From positions 1 through 11,376 of the forward strand of contig CAKTOT010000074.1 in assembly GCA_934590135.1 (NCBI GenBank): a DNA stretch of 11,376 nucleotides, given 5' to 3'. Source of the stretch: an uncultured Muribaculaceae bacterium. Its GTDB lineage: Bacteria > Bacteroidota > Bacteroidia > Bacteroidales > Muribaculaceae. Position 1 is the first letter of the stretch. The number at the start of each line of letters is the position of its first letter. The position numbers and the translations under genes are program-made. Below are positions 5,699 through 11,376 of the stretch, in pieces. The notes under the pieces were generated by a model. The model had not been told where the DNA came from. It ran no database searches and saw nothing but the letters and a program-made list of their open reading frames with translations.

Positions 5699-7243
5699 TT
5701 ATCCGAGGCGACGGAGCAGCCCGTTGAGGCTTACGCGGTCGTGGATAAGGCTGTGCAGGTCGGCGATGTTGACGCGTGTCTGAGCCATGGAATCGCGCTC
5801 GCGCAGGGTGACGGTATTGTCTTCGAGTGTCTGGTGGTCGACGGTGATGCAGAAGGGCGTGCCTATGGCATCTTGACGGCGGTAGCGCTTGCCGATGGAG
5901 TCTTTTTCGTCGTAGTGTGTGGCGAAGTCGAATTTGAGGTCATTGACAATCTCGCGTGCCTTTTCGGGCAGCCCATCTTTGCGTACCAGGGGCATGACGG
6001 CGCATTTGACGGGTGCCAAAGGCTCGGGCAGATGCAGTACTACGCGTGTCTCGCCGTTGTCGAGTGCCTGCTCTTCGTAGGACGAGCACAATACGCTCAG
6101 GAACATACGGTCGACGCCGATGGATGTCTCGATGACGTAGGGCGTGTAGCTTTCGTTGAGCTCGGGGTCGAAGTATTGGATCTTCTTGCCGGAGAATTTC
6201 TCGTGCTGCGACAGGTCGAAGTTGGTACGCGAGTGGATGCCTTCGACTTCCTTGAATCCGAAGGGCATACGGAATTCGATGTCGGTGGCGGCGTTGGCGT
6301 AGTGGGCCAGTTTGTCGTGGTCGTGGAAGCGATATTTGTCATCGCCCATGCCGAGGGCCTTGTGCCATGCCAGACGCCATTGTTTCCACTGCTCGAACCA
6401 CTTGAGTTCTTCGCCGGGGCGTACAAAGAATTGCATTTCCATTTGCTCGAACTCGCGCATACGGAAGATGAACTGGCGTGCGACAATCTCGTTGCGGAAG
6501 GCCTTGCCTATCTGTGCGATGCCGAAGGGGATGCGCATACGGCCGGTCTTTTGGACGTTGAGGTAGTTGACAAAGATGCCCTGAGCGGTCTCGGGACGCA
6601 GGTATACGGTCATGGCACCGTCGGAGGTGCTGCCCATTTCGGTGCGGAACATCAGGTTGAACTGACGCACATCGGTCCAGTTCTTGGTGCCGGATATGGG
6701 GCAAACGATTTCTTCGTCGATGATGATTTGGCGCAACTCGGCCAGGTCGTTGTCGTTCATAGCCTTGGAATAGCGCTCGTGCAGCGCGTCGCGGCGGGCC
6801 TGATGCTCGAGTACGCGGGCGTTGGTCTGACGGAACAGTGCTTCGTCAAAGCCCTCGCCGAAACGTTTGGCGGCTTTCTTGACTTCTTTGTCAATCTTGT
6901 CGTCGTACTTGGCTATCTGGTCTTCGATGAGCACGTCGGCGCGATAGCGCTTCTTGGAGTCGCGGTTGTCAATCAGGGGATCGTTGAAGGCATCCACGTG
7001 GCCCGAAGCCTTCCAGATGGTCGGGTGCATAAAGATGGCCGAATCCAAGCCCACGATATTCTCGTGCAGCAGGGTCATCGCTTCCCACCAGTAACGTTTG
7101 ATATTGTTTTTGAGCTCGACGCCGTTTTGGCCGTAGTCATACACTGCGGCCAGGCCATCGTAAATTTCGCTGGAGGGGAATACGAATCCGTACTCTTTGG
7201 CGTGCGAAACTATCTTCTTGAAGACATCTTCTTGTTGTGCCAT
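5699..7243 (-). CDS. glyS: Glycyl-tRNA synthetase (single-chain dimeric type)
   Basis: The 514-residue enzyme charges tRNA-Gly with glycine in the cytoplasm. It is the class II alpha2 type shared by archaea, eukaryotes and some bacteria, not the alpha2-beta2 type of Proteobacteria. Class II features are GHVDAFNDPLIDNRDSKKRY (81-100), LRPETAQGIFVNY (215-227), motif 2 around AFRNEIVARQFIFRMREFEQ (248-267) and motif 3 ETSIGVDRMFL (372-382). The C-terminal anticodon-binding domain runs from about 408 (PLAPVKCAVMPLV) to the end. Only the first Cys of a CPxCG-like site is seen (CPISG, 181-185). The start is the ATG at 7241-7243, preceded by an AT-rich leader and a promoter -7 box at 7314-7321. It may head a unit that includes lemA, the FKBP gene and the porin. 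Confidence 0.97.
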   Translation of the reverse strand: MAQQEDVFKKIVSHAKEYGFVFPSSEIYDGLAAVYDYGQNGVELKNNIKRYWWEAMTLLHENIVGLDSAIFMHPTIWKASGHVDAFNDPLIDNRDSKKRYRADVLIEDQIAKYDDKIDKEVKKAAKRFGEGFDEALFRQTNARVLEHQARRDALHERYSKAMNDNDLAELRQIIIDEEIVCPISGTKNWTDVRQFNLMFRTEMGSTSDGAMTVYLRPETAQGIFVNYLNVQKTGRMRIPFGIAQIGKAFRNEIVARQFIFRMREFEQMEMQFFVRPGEELKWFEQWKQWRLAWHKALGMGDDKYRFHDHDKLAHYANAATDIEFRMPFGFKEVEGIHSRTNFDLSQHEKFSGKKIQYFDPELNESYTPYVIETSIGVDRMFLSVLCSSYEEQALDNGETRVVLHLPEPLAPVKCAVMPLVRKDGLPEKAREIVNDLKFDFATHYDEKDSIGKRYRRQDAIGTPFCITVDHQTLEDNTVTLRERDSMAQTRVNIADLHSLIHDRVSLNGLLRRLG

Positions 7244-7313
7244 ATCTATATTTAATTAGCTGTTTTATTTGCAATTGGTGAGCACCGCCATGCCGACGGC
7301 GCAAAATATCGTG

Positions 7314-7321
7314 CAAATATA
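7314..7321 (-). promoter_or_regulatory. -7 promoter box for glyS
   Basis: TATATTTG on the minus strand matches TAnnTTTG exactly. No TTTG is found 19-21 bp upstream, so the -33 box is weak or absent. Transcription would start near 7307, leaving a leader of about 65 nt. Confidence 0.5.
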
Positions 7322-7389
7322 CGAAAAATTCCGCCATCACCGCATTTGCCCCCGCCGTTTTAGCCTTATTTAATAATGTAACAAGTGTA

Positions 7390-7467
7390 AGCACGTCTAT
7401 TATCGTAGGAGTGGGTGAACACTCATCGTAAGGCCGAGTCCGTCCGGTACTGCTTTTCCCACGTGCT
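7390..7467. other. Possible structured RNA element
   Basis: AGCACGT at 7390-7396 pairs with ACGTGCT at 7461-7467 (7 bp). Inside are a GAGTG/CACTC hairpin at 7409-7424 with a 6-nt loop and a weak CCG/CGG pair at 7434-7447. The arrangement resembles a multi-helix junction, but it matches no riboswitch or ribozyme I recognise, and such pairing can arise by chance. Confidence 0.25.
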
Positions 7468-7505
7468 ATGGCAATGCGAATTAGCATATAACAGGTATAC
7501 AGAGC

Positions 7506-7548
7506 AGGCGCGGATATCGAGTGGCAATCGCCGCCGACATCCGCGCCT
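7506..7548 (-). terminator. Terminator-like hairpin after the LRR gene
   Basis: AGGCGCGGAT at 7506-7515 pairs perfectly with ATCCGCGCCT at 7539-7548 across a 23-nt loop, 30 nt past the LRR stop. On the minus strand AAA precedes the stem and no T tract follows; on the plus strand TTTT follows. The left arm contains GGCGCGGATA, the core of the dispersed motif. Position favours an end-of-transcript role. Confidence 0.5.
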
Positions 7549-7577
7549 TTTCAGGTGAGTATGATAAGTGAATCAGT

Positions 7578-9986
7578 TTAGATTTTCAGTTTCTTACGGC
7601 CTTGCGGCGATACAAGGATGTAGACGCCGTGGGGCAGGGCATCGGCGGTGATTTCCGCTTCGCGCATACCGCCGGCCACGCGCACGCCTTGCAGGTTGTA
7701 CACCTCGTAGAGTGCATCCGGCGTGTCCACGCTCACATCGTCCACGCCGCTAGTCCCTGATATATCCATAAAATCCTTCCACTGGTCTGCATCCTTGTAC
7801 CTATTGATAGATTCGTCCGGGACGGTCAACCGGCAAGCTGTTTTGTCAACTTCTTCAAATACCTTATAGCCACATGAGGGCGGCTCAACGGCCAAAGAGA
7901 CCAGTTCTGTCAGCTTGGAGCAGCTATTGAAGGCGTAGGAGCCGATGGAGGTGACGGAATTGCCGATGGTTACGGATGTCAATCCGGAGCAGTCGGAGAA
8001 GGCTGAGTAGTCGATAGAGGTGACGGAGTTGGGGATGGTCACAGAAGTGAGCCCGGAGCAGCCGGCGAAGGCTGAGCGTGGAATTATAGTGACTTTATCG
8101 CCAATAGTCAATGAGGTGAGATTTGTACGATCCCTAAACGCGTTATTCATTTCGGTGCACTTTTCGGCATTGAATGTCAATGAAGTTAGGCCGGAGCAGC
8201 CCTCGAAGGCTGAGCGTGGAATTATAGTGACTTTATCGCCAATAGTCAATGAAGTGAGATTTGTACAGTACCCAAAAGCGTTATTCATATCGGTGCACTT
8301 TTCGGCATTGAATATCACGGAAGTGAGCCCGGAACAGCTGACGAAGGCGGAGAGGCCGATGGTAGTGACGGAGTTGGGGATGGTCACGGAAGTGAGTCCG
8401 GAACATTTAAAAAAAGCTGTTTGGCCGATGGTAGTGACGGAATTGGGGATGGTCACGGAAGTGAGCCCGGTGCAGCCGACGAAGGCGTTTTTGTCGATGG
8501 TAGTGACAGAGTTGCCGATGGTCACGGAAGTGAGCCCGGTGCACTCGTAGAAGGCTGAGCTGCCGATTGAAGTGACGGAGTTGGGGATGGTCACGGAGGT
8601 GAGCCCGTAGCAGCGGAAGAAGGCGTTGTCGGGAATTATAGTGACTTTATCGCCAATAGTCAGTGAAGTGAGTTTTTTACAGTCCTTAAAAGGAAATTTT
8701 ATTTCGGTGCACTTTTCGGCATTGAATGTCAATGAAGAGAGGCCGGAGCAGCCGGAGAAGGCGTAGTCAGGAATTATGGTGACTTTATCGCCAATAGTCA
8801 ATGAAGTGAGATTTGTACAGTCACTAAAAGGAGAGTCCATTTCGGTGCACTTTTCGGCATTGAATGTCAATGAAGTGAGCCCGGAGCAGCCGGAGAAGGC
8901 TGAGCTTGGAATTGTAGTGACTTTTTTACCAATAGTCAATGATGCGAGATTTGTATAGTCCTTAAAAGAAAAATCGGTGCAATTTTCGGCATTGAATGTC
9001 AATGATGTGAGCTTGGAGCAGCCGGAGAAGGCTGAGCCGGGAATTTTAGTGACTTTTTCGCCAATAGTCAATGAAGTGAGGCTGGAACAGCCGGAGAAGG
9101 CGGAGTCGCCGATTGACGTGACGGAGTTGCCGATGGTCACGGAAGTGAGTCCGGAGCAGCTGTAGAAGACGCGGTCGCCGATTGACGTGACGGAGTTGGG
9201 GATGGTTACGGAAGTGAGCTTGGAGCAGAGGGCGAAGGCTGAGTTGGGAATTATAGTGACTTTTTCGCCAATAGTCAATGAAGTGAGATTTGTACAGTCA
9301 CTAAAAGGAGCCTTCATATCGGTGCAATTCTCGGCATTGAATGTCAATGAAGAGAGTCCGGAGCAGCCGTAGAAGGCGTAGTCAGGAATTATGGTGACTT
9401 TATCGCCAATAGTCAATGAAGTGAGATTTGTACAGTTACTAAAAGGATGAATCATTTCGGTGCAATTTTCGGCATTGAATGTCAATGAAGTGAGTCCGGA
9501 GCAGCCGTAGAAGGCATCGTAGCCGATTGAAGTGACGGAGTTGGGGATGGTCACGGAAGTGAGTCCGGAACATTTAAAAAAGGCTGTTTGGTCGATGGTA
9601 GTGACGGAGTTGGGGATAATTACGGAAGAGAGCTCGGAGCAGCCTCTGAAGGCGTTTTCGCCGATAGAAGTGACGGAATACGTCTTGTCGTTGTATGTTA
9701 TAGTTTCGGGTATATTCACGTCACCGCTATAACTACCGCTTGTCACTTCCGCTGTTTTATCGGTCGTATTTAGGTTGTAATATATTCCGTTAACTTTGCA
9801 GTCGCCGGCGAGGGCGGAGAAGGAGGAGAGGATCAGTAGGATTAGCAGAAGTGCCGGGCGGAAGATTGAGCGGTTAAGGAGGCCGGCAAATGAGGGATGG
9901 GATTCGGGGCGAGATGTGGAGTGCTGCATCGCCGGGGTCTCGGCATGTGCCGATTTTTCATTTTTGAGGGGTGTGAGTAGTGTCAT
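7578..9986 (-). CDS. Secreted BspA-like leucine-rich-repeat protein with C-terminal sorting tail
   Basis: The product is about 802 residues from the ATG at 9984-9986. A signal sequence lies at about 42-60 (FRPALLLILLILSSFSALAG). Residues about 103-693 are roughly 26 LRR_5 (Treponema/BspA-type) repeats of 23 residues, of two kinds: SVTIPNSVTSIG-AF-GCSGLT, and SLTFNAE-CTEM-PF-CTNLT paired with SLTIGDKVTIIP-AF-GCS. The tail has a short domain (LVSLAVEPPSCGYKVF, RYKDADQW) and a type 9 secretion style ending (YEVYNLQGVRV, LPHGVYILVSPQGRKKLKI). The likely role is surface or secreted binding/adhesion. Start is uncertain: 9929 gives a shorter, more ordinary signal peptide, and 10415 extends through the promoter with no protein character. 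The promoter is probably at 10200-10230, giving a long leader. Confidence 0.88.
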   Translation of the reverse strand: MTLLTPLKNEKSAHAETPAMQHSTSRPESHPSFAGLLNRSIFRPALLLILLILSSFSALAGDCKVNGIYYNLNTTDKTAEVTSGSYSGDVNIPETITYNDKTYSVTSIGENAFRGCSELSSVIIPNSVTTIDQTAFFKCSGLTSVTIPNSVTSIGYDAFYGCSGLTSLTFNAENCTEMIHPFSNCTNLTSLTIGDKVTIIPDYAFYGCSGLSSLTFNAENCTDMKAPFSDCTNLTSLTIGEKVTIIPNSAFALCSKLTSVTIPNSVTSIGDRVFYSCSGLTSVTIGNSVTSIGDSAFSGCSSLTSLTIGEKVTKIPGSAFSGCSKLTSLTFNAENCTDFSFKDYTNLASLTIGKKVTTIPSSAFSGCSGLTSLTFNAEKCTEMDSPFSDCTNLTSLTIGDKVTIIPDYAFSGCSGLSSLTFNAEKCTEIKFPFKDCKKLTSLTIGDKVTIIPDNAFFRCYGLTSVTIPNSVTSIGSSAFYECTGLTSVTIGNSVTTIDKNAFVGCTGLTSVTIPNSVTTIGQTAFFKCSGLTSVTIPNSVTTIGLSAFVSCSGLTSVIFNAEKCTDMNNAFGYCTNLTSLTIGDKVTIIPRSAFEGCSGLTSLTFNAEKCTEMNNAFRDRTNLTSLTIGDKVTIIPRSAFAGCSGLTSVTIPNSVTSIDYSAFSDCSGLTSVTIGNSVTSIGSYAFNSCSKLTELVSLAVEPPSCGYKVFEEVDKTACRLTVPDESINRYKDADQWKDFMDISGTSGVDDVSVDTPDALYEVYNLQGVRVAGGMREAEITADALPHGVYILVSPQGRKKLKI
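8081..9520 (-). repeat. 138-bp higher-order repeats inside the LRR gene
   Basis: A block whose plus-strand text begins GAATTATAGTGACTTTATCG recurs at 8081, 8219, 8633, 8771, 8909, 9041, 9248 and 9386. The spacing is exactly 138 bp (46 codons) within each run except one step of 132 bp. Adjacent copies are nearly identical in DNA, which points to recent in-frame duplication or gene conversion. The copies occur in clusters separated by GC-richer ordinary repeats. Confidence 0.85.
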
Positions 9987-10111
9987 AAAGCCACTTTTTG
10001 GTTTTGGGACCCGGATAACGTCCTGTCCGGATGTTGGTATGCAAAAAAGCGTGGACGTCTGTGTCGTTTGCCGCCCGGCGAGCGGAGGAGAGATTTCCTG
10101 TTCGTCAAGAA

Positions 10112-10131
10112 TCGGCGCGGATAAACGCTTT
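10112..10131. repeat. Dispersed intergenic motif copy in the LRR leader
   Basis: TCGGCGCGGATAAACGCTTT matches positions 5672-5691 in 18 of 20 bases. On the sense strand of the downstream gene it reads AAAGCGTTTATCCGCGCCGA. It lies about 130 nt before the LRR start at 9986. No hairpin as clear as those at 2208 or 7506 is formed. Confidence 0.45.
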
Positions 10132-10199
10132 TCTAAAAAGATGTCTGCAGACCCACCCGCTATGCCCGTGACCGGGCTTCTGCGATGCGGTTTGCGCTG

Positions 10200-10230
10200 C
10201 AAAATTACACTTTTATTTTCATTTGATAAA
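10200..10230 (-). promoter_or_regulatory. Promoter of the LRR gene
   Basis: On the minus strand TAATTTTG (10207-10200) matches TAnnTTTG. TTTA, three of four for TTTG, lies exactly 19 bp upstream (10230-10227). The predicted start near 10193 leaves a leader of about 207 nt to the ATG at 9986. This argues against the longer reading frame starting at 10415. Confidence 0.6.
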
Positions 10231-10347
10231 TGGTTTCTTCGGGACACGTTGTCAGCGTTTTGGGACGCAGGGGAGAGATGAACGGGCGGATGAGCGGGCG
10301 GTGAAATAAAGAAATAATGCGAAATGACGGTTTTTGATGAGTTAAAT

Positions 10348-10378
10348 GTTGTCGATTGAAAAATAATGCTTACATTTG
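10348..10378 (+). promoter_or_regulatory. Promoter of the small secreted protein operon
   Basis: GTTG (10348-10351, three of four for TTTG), then 19 bp, then TACATTTG (10371-10378), an exact TAnnTTTG. Transcription should start near 10385, about 70 nt before the ATG at 10456. It points away from the LRR promoter about 120 bp to its left. Confidence 0.68.
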
Positions 10379-10383
10379 CGCAT

Positions 10384-10427
10384 TGATAATAGGTGTTGAC
10401 ATTCAAAGTTGTCATATAAGATTATCA
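10384..10427 (+). promoter_or_regulatory. Symmetric hairpin/operator at the operon transcription start
   Basis: TGATAAT (10384-10390) pairs with ATTATCA (10421-10427). Inside, after equal 6-nt spacers, TGAC (10397-10400) pairs with GTCA (10411-10414). It begins at the predicted transcription start. A direct repeat overlaps it: TTGACATTCAAA at 10396-10407 and TTGACCTTCAAA at 10432-10443. It could be a 5'-end RNA stem-loop or a regulator site. Confidence 0.4.
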
Positions 10428-10455
10428 TATATTGACCTTCAAAAAAACACATAAT

Positions 10456-10956
10456 ATGCACAACACAAACACTATTCACACAAAGATGCGCAGGGCCGTC
10501 GTGACGGCGGTCGGCATTGCGGCATTGGGTGTGGTCGGCCTCGTCGGCGCGCCCGCAGCCGTGGCGCAGGATGCTACATCGGACATTGTGGTGTTGCGAC
10601 TGACCTCGGGAGATAAGGTCTATAAGACTTCGGAGGTGGACAACATCGCTTTCGGCGCCGAGCAGGTGTCGTTGACAACATCCGCCGCCGCTGCCGTCAA
10701 TGTCGGGTATGATCAACTGGTGTCTATCCGCTTCAATACCTTGCTCGGCGTGAGCGACGTTGCCGCAGACGCTGCATCGTCTGCCATCGAGTATGACGGC
10801 ACGAGCGTGCGCGCATCTCTCCCGGTCGCAGTTTATGACATCTGCGGCCGCAAGGCTCTGGAAGCGCCCTCCGGCGCGGCCGATGTTACGACATTGACCC
10901 CGGGTATATATATAGTCCGGGCAGGAGTACAAATCCTCAAAATCAGTAAGAAATGA
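10456..10956 (+). CDS. Small secreted protein with C-terminal sorting tail
   Basis: The 166-residue product starts with a signal peptide of about 37 residues (RRAVVTAVGIAALGVVGLV, then APAAVA before QDA). The middle carries two similar short strands, KVYKTSEVDNIAF (54-66) and YDQLVSIRF (85-93). The end (VAVYDICGRKAL, 125-135, and LTPGIYIVRAGVQILKISKK) resembles the type 9 secretion/Por sorting domain. Small proteins of this layout are common in Bacteroidales; the function is unknown. The ATG at 10456 is chosen because it has the A-rich upstream typical of the phylum; ATG 10486 would give a shorter signal peptide. It overlaps the next gene by 4 nt (ATGA), so the two are probably co-translated. 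Confidence 0.85.
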   Translation: MHNTNTIHTKMRRAVVTAVGIAALGVVGLVGAPAAVAQDATSDIVVLRLTSGDKVYKTSEVDNIAFGAEQVSLTTSAAAAVNVGYDQLVSIRFNTLLGVSDVAADAASSAIEYDGTSVRASLPVAVYDICGRKALEAPSGAADVTTLTPGIYIVRAGVQILKISKK

Positions 10957-11376
10957 AGACGCGCAAGACTACTTTGGCTGCAGCGTTGACGCTGACGGCC
11001 TTCGCGGCTCTGGCCGTGACCCCTTACGTGTGGTTTCACGATAGTGCGGGCAGGCATCACCGCGGCGTGGCACGTGCGCTCGTGGACAGCATCACGGCTC
11101 GCAACGGTGCCGTTTCGGTCATACTGGCCGGCGGCGCCGGTGCGTCCGAAATGACCTCGGCCGATGCCGCTACGCTGACTTTGGCCGACGATGCCGCGCA
11201 GAAGATTACGATCGCCTTCTCCGCGGACGGCGCCTCCGAGATTACCAATCCCAAGGCCTTTGAGGGTGTGACCGTAACGGATGATAATGCCGGAGGTATA
11301 GTCGTCAATTCGACAAGCACCGAAGAGCTTGAATTCAAGGTTAGCGGAACCGGCTCGTCCCTAAAGATTTATGCCG
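10953..11376 (+). CDS. Secreted protein, possibly Cthe_2159-like carbohydrate-binding, N-terminal part
   Basis: This is an open frame of 141 codons running off the right edge. It begins at an ATG overlapping the stop of the preceding gene. The N-terminus (MKTRKTTLAAALTLTAFAAL) is a signal peptide or anchor. A variable region is followed by ITIAFSADGASEI (85-97), GVTVTDDNAGGIVV (105-118) and ELEFKVSGTGSSLKIYA (125-141). This succession of short beta segments ending in SGT-G-SLKIY resembles the entry of Cthe_2159/DUF4353-type parallel beta-helix carbohydrate-binding proteins of Bacteroidales. That family call is from memory of the motif and is tentative, because most of the domain is outside the window. 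That it is a real gene is well supported by frame, signal and coupling. Confidence 0.72.
   Translation, partial: MKTRKTTLAAALTLTAFAALAVTPYVWFHDSAGRHHRGVARALVDSITARNGAVSVILAGGAGASEMTSADAATLTLADDAAQKITIAFSADGASEITNPKAFEGVTVTDDNAGGIVVNSTSTEELEFKVSGTGSSLKIYA

Larger units (their letters stand above)
7244..7577. other. Non-coding region between glyS and the LRR gene
   Basis: No credible gene. It contains an AT-rich glyS leader, a -7 promoter box at 7314-7321, a region enclosed by a 7-bp stem at 7390-7467, and a 10-bp hairpin at 7506-7548 that probably ends the LRR transcript. The open frame at 7137-7487 overlaps the glyS start and has no protein character. Confidence 0.6.
9987..10455. other. Divergent regulatory region
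   Basis: No gene seen. It contains the LRR leader with hairpins at 10011-10030 (CCGGA/TCCGG) and 10147-10183 (GCAGA/TCTGC around GCCCG-TGAC-CGGGC), a dispersed-motif copy at 10112-10131, the LRR promoter at 10200-10230, the rightward promoter at 10348-10378 and a symmetric hairpin at 10384-10427. Open frames through it on the minus strand lack protein character. Confidence 0.65.

Noticed and set aside
5624..7255. A 543-codon plus-strand open frame
   Set aside because: It lies antisense to glyS, which has clear class II synthetase motifs. The translated text is a low-information product of the GC-rich codon pattern with no recognisable domain.
7390..7467. Hammerhead ribozyme or glycine riboswitch
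   Set aside because: The hammerhead CTGATGA/GAAA core and the glycine aptamer core are absent on both strands.
8020..9732. Plus-strand open frames with repeated text, and regular repeats resembling a CRISPR array
   Set aside because: They are the antisense of LRR codons. The spacing follows 23/46-codon protein repeats, and there are no unique spacers between short identical repeats.
9987..10415. N-terminal extension of the LRR protein to 945 residues
   Set aside because: The extra residues precede the signal peptide, cross a promoter-like sequence and have no protein character.
11031..11050. parS-like half site GTTTCACG
   Set aside because: A single half-site within coding sequence with no matching second half.
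1..11376. tRNA, rRNA, insertion sequence, integrase or prophage genes
   Set aside because: No tRNA T-loop pattern, transposase motif or terminal inverted repeat pair was seen by eye on either strand.

Overview
The window looks like chromosomal DNA of a fairly GC-rich member of the Bacteroidales, most like Muribaculaceae or a relative. The evidence is Bacteroidetes-type promoters (TTTG, 19 bp, TAnnTTTG), no obvious Shine-Dalgarno sites, the gene order parA-parB-DUF5683, a DcaP-like porin, the single-chain dimer type of glycyl-tRNA synthetase, and BspA-like and small secreted proteins that end in a type 9 secretion (Por) style sorting tail. The family assignment is inference; the order-level assignment is well supported.

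Layout. Positions 1-2135 (minus strand) hold parA, parB and the start of a DUF5683 gene, which is a chromosome-segregation operon. Its promoter is at 2351-2381, followed by a long leader with an operator-like inverted repeat. Positions 2136-2618 are non-coding and rich in repeats. Positions 2619-7243 (minus strand) hold, in transcription order, glycyl-tRNA synthetase, lemA, an FKBP-type prolyl isomerase lipoprotein and a DcaP-like porin. This is a possible housekeeping/envelope transcription unit, since no consensus promoter was seen between its members. Positions 7244-7577 are non-coding and hold the glyS promoter, a structured element and a terminator-like hairpin. Positions 7578-9986 (minus strand) encode a large secreted leucine-rich-repeat protein built from amplified 46-residue double repeats. 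Positions 9987-10455 form a divergent regulatory region with two back-to-back promoters. Positions 10456-11376 (plus strand) hold a two-gene operon: a small secreted protein with a sorting tail, overlapping by 4 nt the start of a second secreted protein cut by the window edge.

How the parts relate. The left half is core: segregation, translation and envelope maintenance. The right half is a surface/secretion cassette with an LRR adhesin-like protein divergent from a pair of exported proteins. I did not find a clearly new defence, mobile or enzymatic system. The least explained signals are a short motif (GGCGCGGATA and flanks) recurring in four intergenic regions, the swapped parS-like half-sites at the parAB promoter, and the structured leaders of the porin and of the divergent operon.
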